Assembly (NCBI GenBank): GCA_036638975.1
Contig: JAVWJP010000008.1
Span: forward strand, 1 to 64,000
Origin: JAVWJP01 sp036638975
Lineage (GTDB): Bacteria > Bacillota > Clostridia > Oscillospirales > Ruminococcaceae
Direction: 5' to 3'
Length of the DNA: 64,000 bases
The notes beneath the pieces are model-generated. The model did no database searches, was not told where the DNA came from, and was given only the letters and a program-made list of their open reading frames with translations. Below are positions 32,243 to 41,097 of this stretch, piece after piece (the stretch's first letter is position 1; the number at the start of each line of letters is the position of its first letter). The translations under genes and the position numbers were made by a program.

Positions 32243-32899
32243 TTATTTTTCTCTATGCTTCTTCTGCCATCTGCTATAAAGTAAAGCCGAGGCAAGCGAA
32301 ATTACAAGGATTACCATAAATGGAACTAAAAAGCCGATAGAAAAAGGGTTGCTTAGGTTTTGTCCGACAAGCACTGCGGGTATCATTACAGGCAAAAGCC
32401 CCAGCATAGAGCCTACGCAGTAGCTGCGGTACGGCATACCGGAAGCGCCAAGCACTATGCTTACGATGTCGCCCGGAAGAAGATTTATTATGCGCAAAAA
32501 ATAGCTTGAAAACACGGCGTTTTGCAGTGAAAACTGCGAGAGCTGCCCCACCCTTGAGTACTTTTTTGTCAATGCCGAAACTACCTCGTTGCCGGAAAAA
32601 CGCCCTATAAAAAATGGCAGAGTTATGCACAAAAGCAACCCCACCGTGTTTATGCAAATTGCAGGGAGCACGGGGAACATTGCCCCTACGCTTACATAAA
32701 GCACAAGCAGCGGAAAGACAACCGAAACAGACTTTAAGAGGTAAAGCCCCCACACCAAAAATGCCGCAAGCACAAGGTTTTTTGGTGCAAAGCTTAAAAT
32801 ATCTTTTGTTGAGATGTTTTTTATTGCCGCGCCGAAAAAAATTATTATAAGCGCCATTGCAATGAGCGGCAAAAGCTTTAAAAATTTTTCTTTTTTCAT
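32243..32899 (-). CDS. TVP38/TMEM64 (VTT/DedA-like) membrane protein
   Basis: 218 residues with an N-terminal helix at about 8-26 and further segments near 42-75, 78-100, 155-180 and 185-210. The VTT-domain core is visible: NTVGLLLCITLPFFIGRFSG near 84-103, then RIINLLPGDIVSIVLGASGMPYRSY near 136-160. Members of this family are membrane proteins linked to lipid or small-molecule transport. It starts 10 bases after the solute-binding lipoprotein gene, so they are probably co-transcribed. Substrate unknown. Confidence 0.85.
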   Translation of the reverse strand: MKKEKFLKLLPLIAMALIIIFFGAAIKNISTKDILSFAPKNLVLAAFLVWGLYLLKSVSVVFPLLVLYVSVGAMFPVLPAICINTVGLLLCITLPFFIGRFSGNEVVSALTKKYSRVGQLSQFSLQNAVFSSYFLRIINLLPGDIVSIVLGASGMPYRSYCVGSMLGLLPVMIPAVLVGQNLSNPFSIGFLVPFMVILVISLASALLYSRWQKKHREK

Positions 32900-32909
32900 G
32901 GTAAATTAC

Positions 32910-34556
32910 CTAACCCTCGTTATAAGCAAGCTTAAAAAAAACCTTGTATGAAAATGGCGAAAAGCTTACTCCGTGCAGACCTGCACTGCTTGCAAAGTAG
33001 CTGGTTTCGTAGCACAGCGGTATATAAACACCGCTGTTAAGCAGAACCTCTTCGGCAGCCTTGTAAAGCTCGGCTGCTTTTAAAATGTCCTCTGCTACCA
33101 TGGCTTCCTCCAGCTTTTTTTCAAAAGAGTAGTCAAAATAACCGCATACATTAAGCGGAGATTTGCTTGTAAAACAGTTTAGTATAGAATCGGGGCTGTT
33201 GCTGTTGGCAGAAAAAGCTGCCACGGCAAAGGTGTAGTCACCCCCACGTATGCGGCTTCTAAGCTCGCCTTGCGGCAGTGCTTCAAGGTTTATATATACC
33301 CCCAGCGAGTTTTGCAGCTGCCGCTGAAGCACGCTTAGCATTGGTGCAAGCGGCATATTTTCGTCAAAGATAATGCTTGTTTTGGGTAGCTTTGTTATGC
33401 CTGATGCTGCAAAGCCTTCTGCAAGTAAGGCCTTTGCAAGCGCGGTGTCTGTATGCGGGCGAAGGTTTTCACCGGCTGCCTTGCGGTAGGGCTTGTCCAA
33501 AAGCTTTACCGCGGGAGGTACAAGTGCATTTGCCGGCGAAAGATTATCGCCGAAAAACGGTTCAAGTTCAGAATAATCTACCGAAAGAGCTATGGCTCTG
33601 CGTATAGACTCGTTGTCATAGGGCGCACCGGAGCAGTTAAGCAAAAGCCCCCACGAGGTGTTTTCAAAGCTGTAGATTTGAGCGCCTGTTTTTTCTTTAA
33701 GCGGTGAAACATCGCTGTAGCTTACAGGTGCGGCATCGGTACGTCCCGTATAAATGCGCTCCAGAACTTTTTGGTTGCCTGTTTTAAGTACTGCATCGGG
33801 TTTTTCTTTGTCGGGCTTGTCGTCAAACTGAAAAATAAAATCAACACCACCCGCAACGGTAGGTGTTTCTGAATGATACTTGTTGTTTGCACGCAGTTTA
33901 ATGCGGTTTTCGGGGTCGTAGCTTTTTACAAAAAACGGCCCGTTGTACAAAAGGTAAGACGGCTCCAGCCCATAACGTCCTTTTTGAAGGCGAAAAAACT
34001 TTTCGTTACATGGCATTGCGGCGGCAGAGGTTACTGCTTCGGCAAAAAACGGGCTGGGCACGTCCAAATGCACCGTAAGGGTGTGCTCGTCGGTTGCCTC
34101 TACGCCAAGCTTGCTTGCCGGCATACGACCTGCATAAATTTCTTGCGCATTTTTGATACATAAAAAGCTTGTTATGCCGGGTGAAAAAGTATCGGGCTCT
34201 ACCACGCGTGTAAATGCAAAAACAAAGTCGGCGGCTGTAACGTGTGTCTTGCCGTCGCTCCACATAGCGTTTTGGCGCAAGTTAAAGGTGTAGGTAAGCT
34301 TGTCATCGCTTACGGTGTAGCCTGTTGCAACACCGGGCATAAGCTCACCATCGGCGTTTTTGCGCAGCAGACCTTCAAAGGTGTTTTCAATTATCATCAG
34401 TGCCTCGCTGCTTGTGGCAAGCTGTGGGTCTAAGGTTTTTGGCAGGTGTGTAAAGTCGTAGCTTACAATGTATCCGTTTGTTTTTTTGCTGTCACAGGCG
34501 GTGAAAAGGCTTAAAAGCAGGCAGCACACCATAAGTATAGAAAAAACACGCTTCAT
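32910..34556 (-). CDS. Peptide-type ABC transporter solute-binding lipoprotein (family 5)
   Basis: 548 residues. A lipoprotein signal ends in LFTAC with the lipidated Cys near residue 21. The mature protein has the family 5 landmarks: PKTLDPQLATSSEALMIIENTFEGL near 38-62, then a YTFNLRQNAMWSDGKTHVTAADFVFAFTR-type strand. It would bind oligopeptides or similar ligands outside the cell. No permease or ATPase genes lie beside it, so it may share a transporter. The GTG at 34568 is in frame, but ATG at 34556 is better placed behind AAAAGGGG. It follows glnN by 38 bases. Confidence 0.88.
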   Translation of the reverse strand: MKRVFSILMVCCLLLSLFTACDSKKTNGYIVSYDFTHLPKTLDPQLATSSEALMIIENTFEGLLRKNADGELMPGVATGYTVSDDKLTYTFNLRQNAMWSDGKTHVTAADFVFAFTRVVEPDTFSPGITSFLCIKNAQEIYAGRMPASKLGVEATDEHTLTVHLDVPSPFFAEAVTSAAAMPCNEKFFRLQKGRYGLEPSYLLYNGPFFVKSYDPENRIKLRANNKYHSETPTVAGGVDFIFQFDDKPDKEKPDAVLKTGNQKVLERIYTGRTDAAPVSYSDVSPLKEKTGAQIYSFENTSWGLLLNCSGAPYDNESIRRAIALSVDYSELEPFFGDNLSPANALVPPAVKLLDKPYRKAAGENLRPHTDTALAKALLAEGFAASGITKLPKTSIIFDENMPLAPMLSVLQRQLQNSLGVYINLEALPQGELRSRIRGGDYTFAVAAFSANSNSPDSILNCFTSKSPLNVCGYFDYSFEKKLEEAMVAEDILKAAELYKAAEEVLLNSGVYIPLCYETSYFASSAGLHGVSFSPFSYKVFFKLAYNEG

Positions 34557-34594
34557 AACACGGCGCACCCCTTTTGTAAATATTTATAAGCTGC

Positions 34595-36679
34595 TTAAAC
34601 TCTGTGAAGTAAATCGGTATAAGTGGGCATAGGCCACATTTCGCTGCTCATTATAGGCTCCAGTGTGTCACAGGCAAGGCGAAGTGCCAACATTGCCGGT
34701 AAAACAAAATCTCTCATTTCCAAGGCATATTCCCTGTGGTTACCGCTGTGCCGCTGTGCTTTTGTGCAAACGTTTTCCAGCTCTGCGGTTTTAGCGCTTA
34801 TCTCTGTAATAAGACCGTTTACCGTGTTAAGATGTGAAGCTAATGAGGGGTTTTTAAGCCCTGCCCTGCATAGCTCGTTTAAAGACTGTGCTGTTTCACC
34901 CGCGTACTTTACAGCGCTTGGGTAAATTTGCCGTTTTGCCATTTCAAGCATTGTTGCCGCTTCTATAGAAACTACCTTGCCGTAATTTTCAAGCATTATA
35001 TCGTAGCGGCTGCGGCATTCAAGCTCCGAAAAAACGCCCATGCGTTCAAAAAGATTGATGTTTTTAGGATCTATCATAGTTTCTATCGCGTCGACGGAAT
35101 TGGATAGATTTGGAAGACCGCGCTTTTTTGCCTCCTCCGCCCATTGTGCGGTGTAATTGTTACCGTTAAAAATTATTGTGCTGTGTGCGTGCATGGTATC
35201 TTGTATAATAGCCCTAAGCTCCCCGTCAAAATCGTCCGATTGCGACAATCTGTCAGAAAACTCGCGCAGTACATCGGCAACGGCGGTGTTAAGCATGACG
35301 TTTGAGATAGCTATGGACTGCGATGACCCGACCATTCTGAACTCGAATTTATTGCCTGTAAAGGCAAGCGGCGAGGTGCGGTTTCTGTCGCTGTCATCGC
35401 GCTTTAGGTTAGGCAGGGTTTCGACACCCGTTTGCAGTAAAACGGCGGCGGGTATGTCTATGTTTTTGCCGTCGGCAATGTTATTCAGCGTACTTGTAAG
35501 CTGCTCGCCTAAAAATATGGATATTATAGCGGGAGGTGCTTCAAAGCCACCTAGCCGTCTGTCGTTGCCCGCCCCGCTTGTAGACAGCCTCAGTAAATCG
35601 CTGTAATCGTGCACGGCACTTATTACGGCGCACAAAAAGGTTAAAAACTGTACGTTTTCCCATGGTGTTTTGCCCGGGTCTAGTAAATTTATTCCGTCAT
35701 CGGTAGAAAGTGACCAGTTATTGTGCTTGCCGCTGCCATTTATACCCGCAAAGGGCTTTTCGTGCAGCAGACAGGCAAGCCCCCTTTTTTTGGCGATAAC
35801 CCGCATCATTTCCATTGTAAGCTGGTTGTGGTCACAGGCTATATTTGCGCTTTCGTAAACAGGTGCAAGCTCGTGCTGTGCGGGTGCCGCCTCGTTGTGC
35901 TTTGTCTTGCTGCTTACACCAAGGCTCCACAGCTCTGTGTCAAGCTCGCGCATAAAGTCTGCAACGCGCAGGCGTATTCTTCCGCAGTAGTGGTCGTCAA
36001 GCTCTTGTGCTTTTGGCGGCTTTGCACCAAAAAGCGTGCGCCCGCAAATTTTAAGGTCCAGCCTTTTTTCATAAAGCTCTCTGTCAACCAAAAAATACTC
36101 TTGCTCTGCACCTACTGTGGGTAAAACACGGTGTGACGAATTGTTGCCAAAAAGGTGCAAAAGGCGCAGTGCCTCGGTAGAAAGCGCTTGCATAGAGCGC
36201 AGCAGCGGGGTTTTCATGTCTAAAGCCTCGCCGGTGTACGAGCAAAACGCCGTTGGAATGTAAAGGGTGCTGTCTAGTATAAAAGCAGGTGAGGTTGGGT
36301 CCCACGCGGTGTAGCCGCGTGCCTCAAAGGTGTTGCGCAAGCCGCCGCTAGGGAAGCTCGAGGCATCGGGCTCGCCCATAACAAGGCTTTTGCCTGAGAA
36401 CTCCAGTATAACAGAGCCGTCTGCTGTCGGTGTAATAAAGCTGTCGTGCTTGCCCGCCGTAATGTTTGTCATGGGTTGAAACCAGTGTGTGTAATGTGTT
36501 GCCCCGTTTTGCGTAGCCCAGTCCTTCATTGCACCTGCCACTGCCTCTGCCAGAGCAGGGTCTAAAGGAGCGCCCTCTCTGTTTGTGCTTTTTAAACTGT
36601 CATAAATCCGCTTTGGAAGCCTTTGGCGCATTACGGTGTCGTTAAAAACCTTGCAGCCAAAAATTGTTGTAATATCCAT
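34595..36679 (-). CDS. glnN: Glutamine synthetase type III
   Basis: Large GSIII enzyme (694 residues) that forms glutamine from glutamate, ammonia and ATP. The size and N-terminus (FGCKVFNDTVMRQRLP) are typical of GSIII, not GSI. Visible motifs include THWFQPMTN near 62-70, a GAEQEYFLVD metal-site segment and KHNEAAPAQHELAP in the ammonia/glutamate site. GAGGG is correctly placed for the ATG at 36679; a GTG nine bases upstream is in frame. Lies behind asnA on the same strand: both enzymes fix ammonia into amides. Confidence 0.96.
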   Translation of the reverse strand: MDITTIFGCKVFNDTVMRQRLPKRIYDSLKSTNREGAPLDPALAEAVAGAMKDWATQNGATHYTHWFQPMTNITAGKHDSFITPTADGSVILEFSGKSLVMGEPDASSFPSGGLRNTFEARGYTAWDPTSPAFILDSTLYIPTAFCSYTGEALDMKTPLLRSMQALSTEALRLLHLFGNNSSHRVLPTVGAEQEYFLVDRELYEKRLDLKICGRTLFGAKPPKAQELDDHYCGRIRLRVADFMRELDTELWSLGVSSKTKHNEAAPAQHELAPVYESANIACDHNQLTMEMMRVIAKKRGLACLLHEKPFAGINGSGKHNNWSLSTDDGINLLDPGKTPWENVQFLTFLCAVISAVHDYSDLLRLSTSGAGNDRRLGGFEAPPAIISIFLGEQLTSTLNNIADGKNIDIPAAVLLQTGVETLPNLKRDDSDRNRTSPLAFTGNKFEFRMVGSSQSIAISNVMLNTAVADVLREFSDRLSQSDDFDGELRAIIQDTMHAHSTIIFNGNNYTAQWAEEAKKRGLPNLSNSVDAIETMIDPKNINLFERMGVFSELECRSRYDIMLENYGKVVSIEAATMLEMAKRQIYPSAVKYAGETAQSLNELCRAGLKNPSLASHLNTVNGLITEISAKTAELENVCTKAQRHSGNHREYALEMRDFVLPAMLALRLACDTLEPIMSSEMWPMPTYTDLLHRV

Positions 36680-36785
36680 GTGCGGCACCCTCTTTATATA
36701 GTTTAAGTCACTTTGCCGCCTGCTTTAGGGCGGTAAAGGCTAAATTGAAAATTTGTAATATAATATTGTCAAGTTAAGATGATGA

Positions 36786-37799
36786 TTATAGCAGATGTAT
36801 TCCGTTAGCCTCGCACATTTCGGACATATCGTTTGGCCAAACGGAGGCTTGAACCTCGCCTATGTGCGCTTTTTGCAAGAGTATCATGCACAGGCGTGAC
36901 TGCCCTATGCCCCCGCCCATTGTAAGCGGCAATTCGCCCGCCAAAAGCGACCTATGAAACGGCAGCTCTGCGCGGCTTTCGCAGCCGGCAAGCTTTAACT
37001 GGTGCTCTAAAACACTTGCGTCCACGCGTATGCCCATAGATGAAAGCTCTATAGAACGCTCTAAAAGTGGGTACCATACAAGCAAATCTCCGTTAAGGCT
37101 CCAGTCGTCATAGTCCGGCGCGCGTCCGTCATGCGGCTGCCCGCTGTGCAGCTTGCCGCCTATTTGTGTAATAAAAACCACTCCGTATTTTTTGCAGATG
37201 GCGTGCTCGCGCTCTTTTGGAGAAAGCTTCGGAAAAAGGTCTTCCAGCTCTTGTGATGATATAAAATGTATTTCGTGCGGCAAGTAGCAGTCCAATTGCT
37301 CAAAATGCGCGCAGAGTATTTTTTGTGTAGCCCTTAAAGCCGCATATATATCGCGCACGGTGTTGCGTAAAAAGCCAAGTGTGCAGTCCTCCTCCGTAAT
37401 AACCTTTTCCCAGTCCCATTGGTCAACGTATACCGAGTGCAGGTTATCAAGCTCCTCGTCGCGCCTTATGGCGTTCATGTCTGTGTAAAGCCCCGTTTCG
37501 GGCTTAAAGCCGTAGCGCAGAAGCGCCATTCGCTTCCATTTGGCAAGGCTGTGCACAATGGCAACGTCGGCTCCTATATCCTTTATATCAAATTGTACGG
37601 GTCGTTCTATTCCGTTAAGGTCATCATTAAGCCCGCTTTCGGGGCGTACATAAAGCGGTGCAGAAACACGCGTAAGCTCTAAAACAGCCGCAAGCTCGGT
37701 TTCAAATGCGTCCTTAGTAAGCTTTATAGCCTTTTCAGTTTCTATAATATCAAGCCTTGCGGGGTAAATATGCGGAATAATAAGATGCTCTGTAGACAC
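36786..37799 (-). CDS. asnA: Aspartate-ammonia ligase (asparagine synthetase A)
   Basis: Makes asparagine from aspartate, ammonia and ATP; related to class II tRNA synthetases. The 337-residue full-length product has IPHIYPARLDIIETEKAIKL near 8-27, the active-site segments VRPESGLNDDLNGIERPV and LHSVYVDQWDWEK, and the motif-3-like GGGIGQSRLCM near 302-312. First gene of a leftward asnA-glnN-oppA-like-TVP38 series. No T-box or other tRNA-sensing leader is evident upstream. Confidence 0.96.
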   Translation of the reverse strand: MSTEHLIIPHIYPARLDIIETEKAIKLTKDAFETELAAVLELTRVSAPLYVRPESGLNDDLNGIERPVQFDIKDIGADVAIVHSLAKWKRMALLRYGFKPETGLYTDMNAIRRDEELDNLHSVYVDQWDWEKVITEEDCTLGFLRNTVRDIYAALRATQKILCAHFEQLDCYLPHEIHFISSQELEDLFPKLSPKEREHAICKKYGVVFITQIGGKLHSGQPHDGRAPDYDDWSLNGDLLVWYPLLERSIELSSMGIRVDASVLEHQLKLAGCESRAELPFHRSLLAGELPLTMGGGIGQSRLCMILLQKAHIGEVQASVWPNDMSEMCEANGIHLL

Positions 37800-37966
37800 G
37801 GCGATACCTCCGTTTTTTATTTTACTTATATAAAGCTTATACTAGCATTTTCACCTTAAAAATGCAATATTACGCACTTCCAAATAGCAATATTTGTAGT
37901 ACTGTACCACAAATTTATTTACTTTGTCGCTTTATTTAGCTAAATTATTACTAAGCTGTAAGGCTG

Positions 37967-37994
37967 TTGACAAAATTGTAGCACCTGTTACAAT
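37967..37994 (+). promoter_or_regulatory. Promoter of the ChrB-N gene
   Basis: TTGACA (37967-37972), 16 bp, TACAAT (37989-37994), 40 bases before the GTG start. Confidence 0.65.
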
Positions 37995-38034
37995 AAAAGA
38001 ATAACATACTTGTGCGAAGGGAAGCGTAAAAACA

Positions 38035-38580
38035 GTGACGGGTGCAAGAATATCGTGGATAGCTATAAACTATAATTTGCCCATAAATCCATCTAAAAAC
38101 AGGGTTTACGTGTGGCGCAAGCTAAAAGAAATGGGCGCTGTGGCGTTTAACCACGGTGTTTCTGTGCTGCCCAAGAGCAGCAAAAAGGTAAGCGAGCTTG
38201 TGCTTTTGTGCGAAAAAATAAAGTCAATGGGCGGCGAAGCGGCAATAATAGAGATGAGCTTTATAAACAGAAACGACGAGCAGCAAATGGCAGAGCGCTT
38301 TGAGGCACAGGGAAGACAGGAATATGATGAAATTTTGCAGAACTGTGACGATATATTAAGCCGCATAAAGTCATCATCAGTAAAGCTGGACAGGCCAACC
38401 TCAGACGAGATTAAACAGCTTATGCGCAGGTACGGCAAGGCGCGCGGACGCGGGCATTTTAATTCGGTAGAGGAAGCCGAGCTTATAAAGCGTATAGACC
38501 GCATATTTGACCGCTGTGTAAGCGATGCCTCCGAGATGGCGGAGCAGCTTAAAAAGATAATAGACAAGGCAAAGTTCTAA
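38035..38580 (+). CDS. ChrB N-terminal-domain protein without ChrA
   Basis: 181 residues. The first 75 match the ChrB N-terminal domain pattern: W-x-x-I-N-Y-x-L-P with later RVYVWRKLKEMGAVAF and HGVSVLP, then GGEAAIIEM. The rest is charged and helical. ChrB regulates chromate efflux genes in other bacteria, usually as a longer protein next to chrA, and neither feature is present here. A general transcriptional or nucleic-acid role is therefore more likely than chromate response. GTG start with AAGGGAAG upstream; own promoter. Confidence 0.72.
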   Translation: MTGARISWIAINYNLPINPSKNRVYVWRKLKEMGAVAFNHGVSVLPKSSKKVSELVLLCEKIKSMGGEAAIIEMSFINRNDEQQMAERFEAQGRQEYDEILQNCDDILSRIKSSSVKLDRPTSDEIKQLMRRYGKARGRGHFNSVEEAELIKRIDRIFDRCVSDASEMAEQLKKIIDKAKF

Positions 38581-38925
38581 GCCTTAAAATTGCAGGGCTC
38601 TGCAACATAAAAACAAATAATTAACAAACTGCATAAGGCACAGTAAAACAGAGAAATAACGAGCATGACGGCGCATTTGCGGCATTAGATAAAACCTTAA
38701 CGGTAACAAGCGGCTAATTGCGTACTTTGATGTATTTGGCGGTTTGCTTATCTCTTTTACAGTGGAGTACAATTAAAGTGTCCAAAAAAAGCAGCACCTC
38801 CGGCAAAAAACACTGCAAATTTGGCAGTGGTAAACTACTAGGGGTGGAACTATGATGTAACCTTAACTTACCTTAAAACGGCAGCCAAAGAGAGAACCCA
38901 TAAATTTAAAAAGGTGAGTGAAACC
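38581..38925. other. 345-bp intergenic region with small dyads
   Basis: I see no gene. It contains TTGCAG-GGCT-CTGCAA at about 38590, CACTGC-AAATTTG-GCAGTG at 38811-38829, and a strong GGGGTGG site before the three-codon string ATG ATG TAA at 38852. A direct pair ACCTTAACTT/ACCTTAAAAC lies just before the acetyltransferase. No known RNA family is recognised. Confidence 0.4.
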
Positions 38926-39552
38926 GTGAAAACCGACCGATTGTACAGGGTTGAAAAAAAAGATGAAGAAAAGCTGACAGAGCTGTTAGCAGAATGCTTT
39001 AGCCAAGACCCGCTGTATTGCAAGCTTATACCGCAAAACGAAAAACGCAAAAAAATGCTACCGGAGATATTCAGCTGCGATTTGGACGAAATGTTTTCTG
39101 ACTGCGAAATTTACGCAGACAGTAAAGATGTAAACGGAATAATTTTGGTTTCGGACGAAACCGAGCCCTACAGCCCCGTAAAGTACTACGCAACGCAAAT
39201 ATTCTTTGCTATTAAAACCCTTATGTATATCATTAAGGACGACTGGACCTTGCAGACTCTTGTTAATTTTATAAAAGGCAAAAGCTACCTTAACTCCGAG
39301 TGGACGGACGATATCGGCAACGAGCGCCGTATGCACATTGTCTATTTTGCCGTGCGCCCTTCTATGCGAGGACGCGGCATAGCAACAAAGCTTATGACAC
39401 CTGTCCTCGATTATGCGGACGAACAAGGGCTTATAACCTCGCTTGAAACCCACAACAGCTGCAATGTAACCCTTTACGAGCACTACGGCTTTAAGCTTTT
39501 TACTACTACGCAAAAGAATTTTGATTTAAAACAGTTTTGCATGGTGCGTTAA
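38926..39552 (+). CDS. GNAT-family N-acetyltransferase
   Basis: 208 residues. The acetyl-CoA binding motif A is clear: YFAVRPSMRGRGIATKLMTPVLDYA near 143-167, with the Q/R-x-x-G-x-G/A pattern RGRGIA, followed by THNSCNVTLYEHYGFK. The substrate cannot be read from sequence. Two GTG codons are possible. AAAGGTGA sits nine bases before the one at 38926, which I prefer over 38914. A terminator follows, so it is monocistronic. Confidence 0.85.
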   Translation: MKTDRLYRVEKKDEEKLTELLAECFSQDPLYCKLIPQNEKRKKMLPEIFSCDLDEMFSDCEIYADSKDVNGIILVSDETEPYSPVKYYATQIFFAIKTLMYIIKDDWTLQTLVNFIKGKSYLNSEWTDDIGNERRMHIVYFAVRPSMRGRGIATKLMTPVLDYADEQGLITSLETHNSCNVTLYEHYGFKLFTTTQKNFDLKQFCMVR

Positions 39553-39598
39553 AAACGCTGCTGTCGGCGGTATATTTACTGCCGGCAGTGTTTTTTTT
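39553..39598 (+). terminator. Terminator after the acetyltransferase
   Basis: ACGCTGCTGTCGGCGGT and ACTGCCGGCAGTGT pair imperfectly around TATATTT and are followed by eight T. Confidence 0.8.
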
Positions 39599-39607
39599 GC
39601 CCCTTAG

Positions 39608-39636
39608 TTGATATTTTACAGTTTCAAAAGTATAAT
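39608..39636 (+). promoter_or_regulatory. murD promoter
   Basis: TTGATA (39608-39613), 17 bp, TATAAT (39631-39636), about 50 bases before the start codon. Confidence 0.75.
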
Positions 39637-39686
39637 ATAGATATATAATAATAAAATGTGCGGCAAATGCGAAAGGCAGGGCTATA

Positions 39687-41081
39687 ATGGAAAACCGAGT
39701 TAAGAATTTTTTTGAGGCATTAAAGCTTAAAAAGGTGGCGTTTATAGGCGTTGGGGTTACTAACACAGAGCTTATAAAGCTTATGGCAAAAAAAGGCATA
39801 GATGTAACCTTGTGCGACAAAAAAACAGGCGAGCAGCTGGGCGAAATATATACCGAGCTTGAAGCAATGGGCGTTAAGTTCGACTTAGGCGAAAACTACC
39901 TTGCACAACTTACACACTACGACGTTATTTTTAGAGCACCGGGGGTTTACTTTTTAAAGCCTGAGCTTATTGCCGCACGCAAGGCGGGTGTCGCAGTATG
40001 CTCTGAGATGGAGGTTTTCTTTGAGCTTTGCCCGTGCAAAAAGTATGCAGTAACAGGCAGCGACGGCAAAACGACAACTACTACCTTAATAGCCGAGATG
40101 CTGCAAGCGGAGGGAAAAACCGTGCATATCGGCGGCAATATAGGGCGCCCCCTGCTTTGTAATATAGAAGAAATGAGACAGGAGGACTTCGCGGTGGTGG
40201 AGCTATCAAGCTTTCAACTTCTCTCTATGCGTCAGGCGGCAGATGTTGCGGTTGTAACCAATGTTGCACCAAATCATCTTGACGTACACGGCACAATGGA
40301 GGAATATATAGATGCCAAAAAGAACATTGTGGCACACCAAAATGCTTTTAGCCGCACTGTGCTTAACCTTGATAACCCTGTTACAAAAAGCTTTGCCGAG
40401 CTTGTGCGCGGAGATTTAAACTGGTTCTCGCGCTTAGAGGGCGTAGAGCGCGGCACTTTTTTAGACAGCGAGGGTTACCTTTGTGCGGTGCACGGCGGGG
40501 ATATCACGCGCGTTTTTCATAAAAGCGATATTCGCATACCCGGTGTGCATAATGTGGAGAATTATCTTACGGCAATTGCGGCGGTTTGGGGCGAGGTTAC
40601 GCCCGAGCACATGAAGCAGGTGGCAAAAAGCTTTGCAGGCGTAGAGCACCGCATAGAGCTTGTGCGCGAGCTTAACGGCGTAAGCTGGTATAACGATTCT
40701 ATCGCAAGCAGCCCCACGCGCACCATAGCGGGGCTTAATTCCTTTGCCGAAAAGCTTATACTTATCGCCGGCGGCTACGACAAAAAAATACCCTATGCTC
40801 CCCTTGCGCCTAAAATTACAGAAAAAGTAAAGCACCTTATTTTAATGGGTGCTACTGCAAAAAAAATAGAGGACGCAGTCACCTCCTGCGAGGGCTACAC
40901 AGGGGGTAACCCTGCGATATGGCACGTTGAAAGCATGGAGGAGGCAGTTGAAAAAGCGCATGAGCTTGCAGCGGAGGGCGATGTTGTAACGCTGTCGCCG
41001 GCAAGCGCCAGCTTTGATAAATACAAAAATTTTGAGGAGCGCGGCAAGCACTTTAAGGCGCTTGTAAACGCCCTTGCTTAG
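39687..41081 (+). CDS. murD: UDP-N-acetylmuramoylalanine-D-glutamate ligase
   Basis: Cytoplasmic Mur ligase adding D-Glu to UDP-MurNAc-L-Ala in peptidoglycan synthesis. The 464 residues have the N-terminal UMP-binding Rossmann part (KVAFIGVGVTN), the ATP loop GSDGKTTTT near 124-132, NVAPNHLDVHG in the central domain, and the C-terminal EHRIELVRELNGVSWYNDSIASSPT ligase motif. It stands outside the usual dcw cluster and leads a long rightward series. Confidence 0.94.
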   Translation: MENRVKNFFEALKLKKVAFIGVGVTNTELIKLMAKKGIDVTLCDKKTGEQLGEIYTELEAMGVKFDLGENYLAQLTHYDVIFRAPGVYFLKPELIAARKAGVAVCSEMEVFFELCPCKKYAVTGSDGKTTTTTLIAEMLQAEGKTVHIGGNIGRPLLCNIEEMRQEDFAVVELSSFQLLSMRQAADVAVVTNVAPNHLDVHGTMEEYIDAKKNIVAHQNAFSRTVLNLDNPVTKSFAELVRGDLNWFSRLEGVERGTFLDSEGYLCAVHGGDITRVFHKSDIRIPGVHNVENYLTAIAAVWGEVTPEHMKQVAKSFAGVEHRIELVRELNGVSWYNDSIASSPTRTIAGLNSFAEKLILIAGGYDKKIPYAPLAPKITEKVKHLILMGATAKKIEDAVTSCEGYTGGNPAIWHVESMEEAVEKAHELAAEGDVVTLSPASASFDKYKNFEERGKHFKALVNALA

Positions 41082-41097
41082 TGTGAACGGAGAATAT

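Noticed and set aside
37800..38034. T-box leader before asnA
   Set aside because: No stem I, specifier loop or T-box sequence is visible, and the leader is short.
38852..38860. Start-stop minimal ORF ATG ATG TAA behind GGGGTGG
   Set aside because: Three codons are too few to support as a gene; mentioned only as part of the intergenic region.
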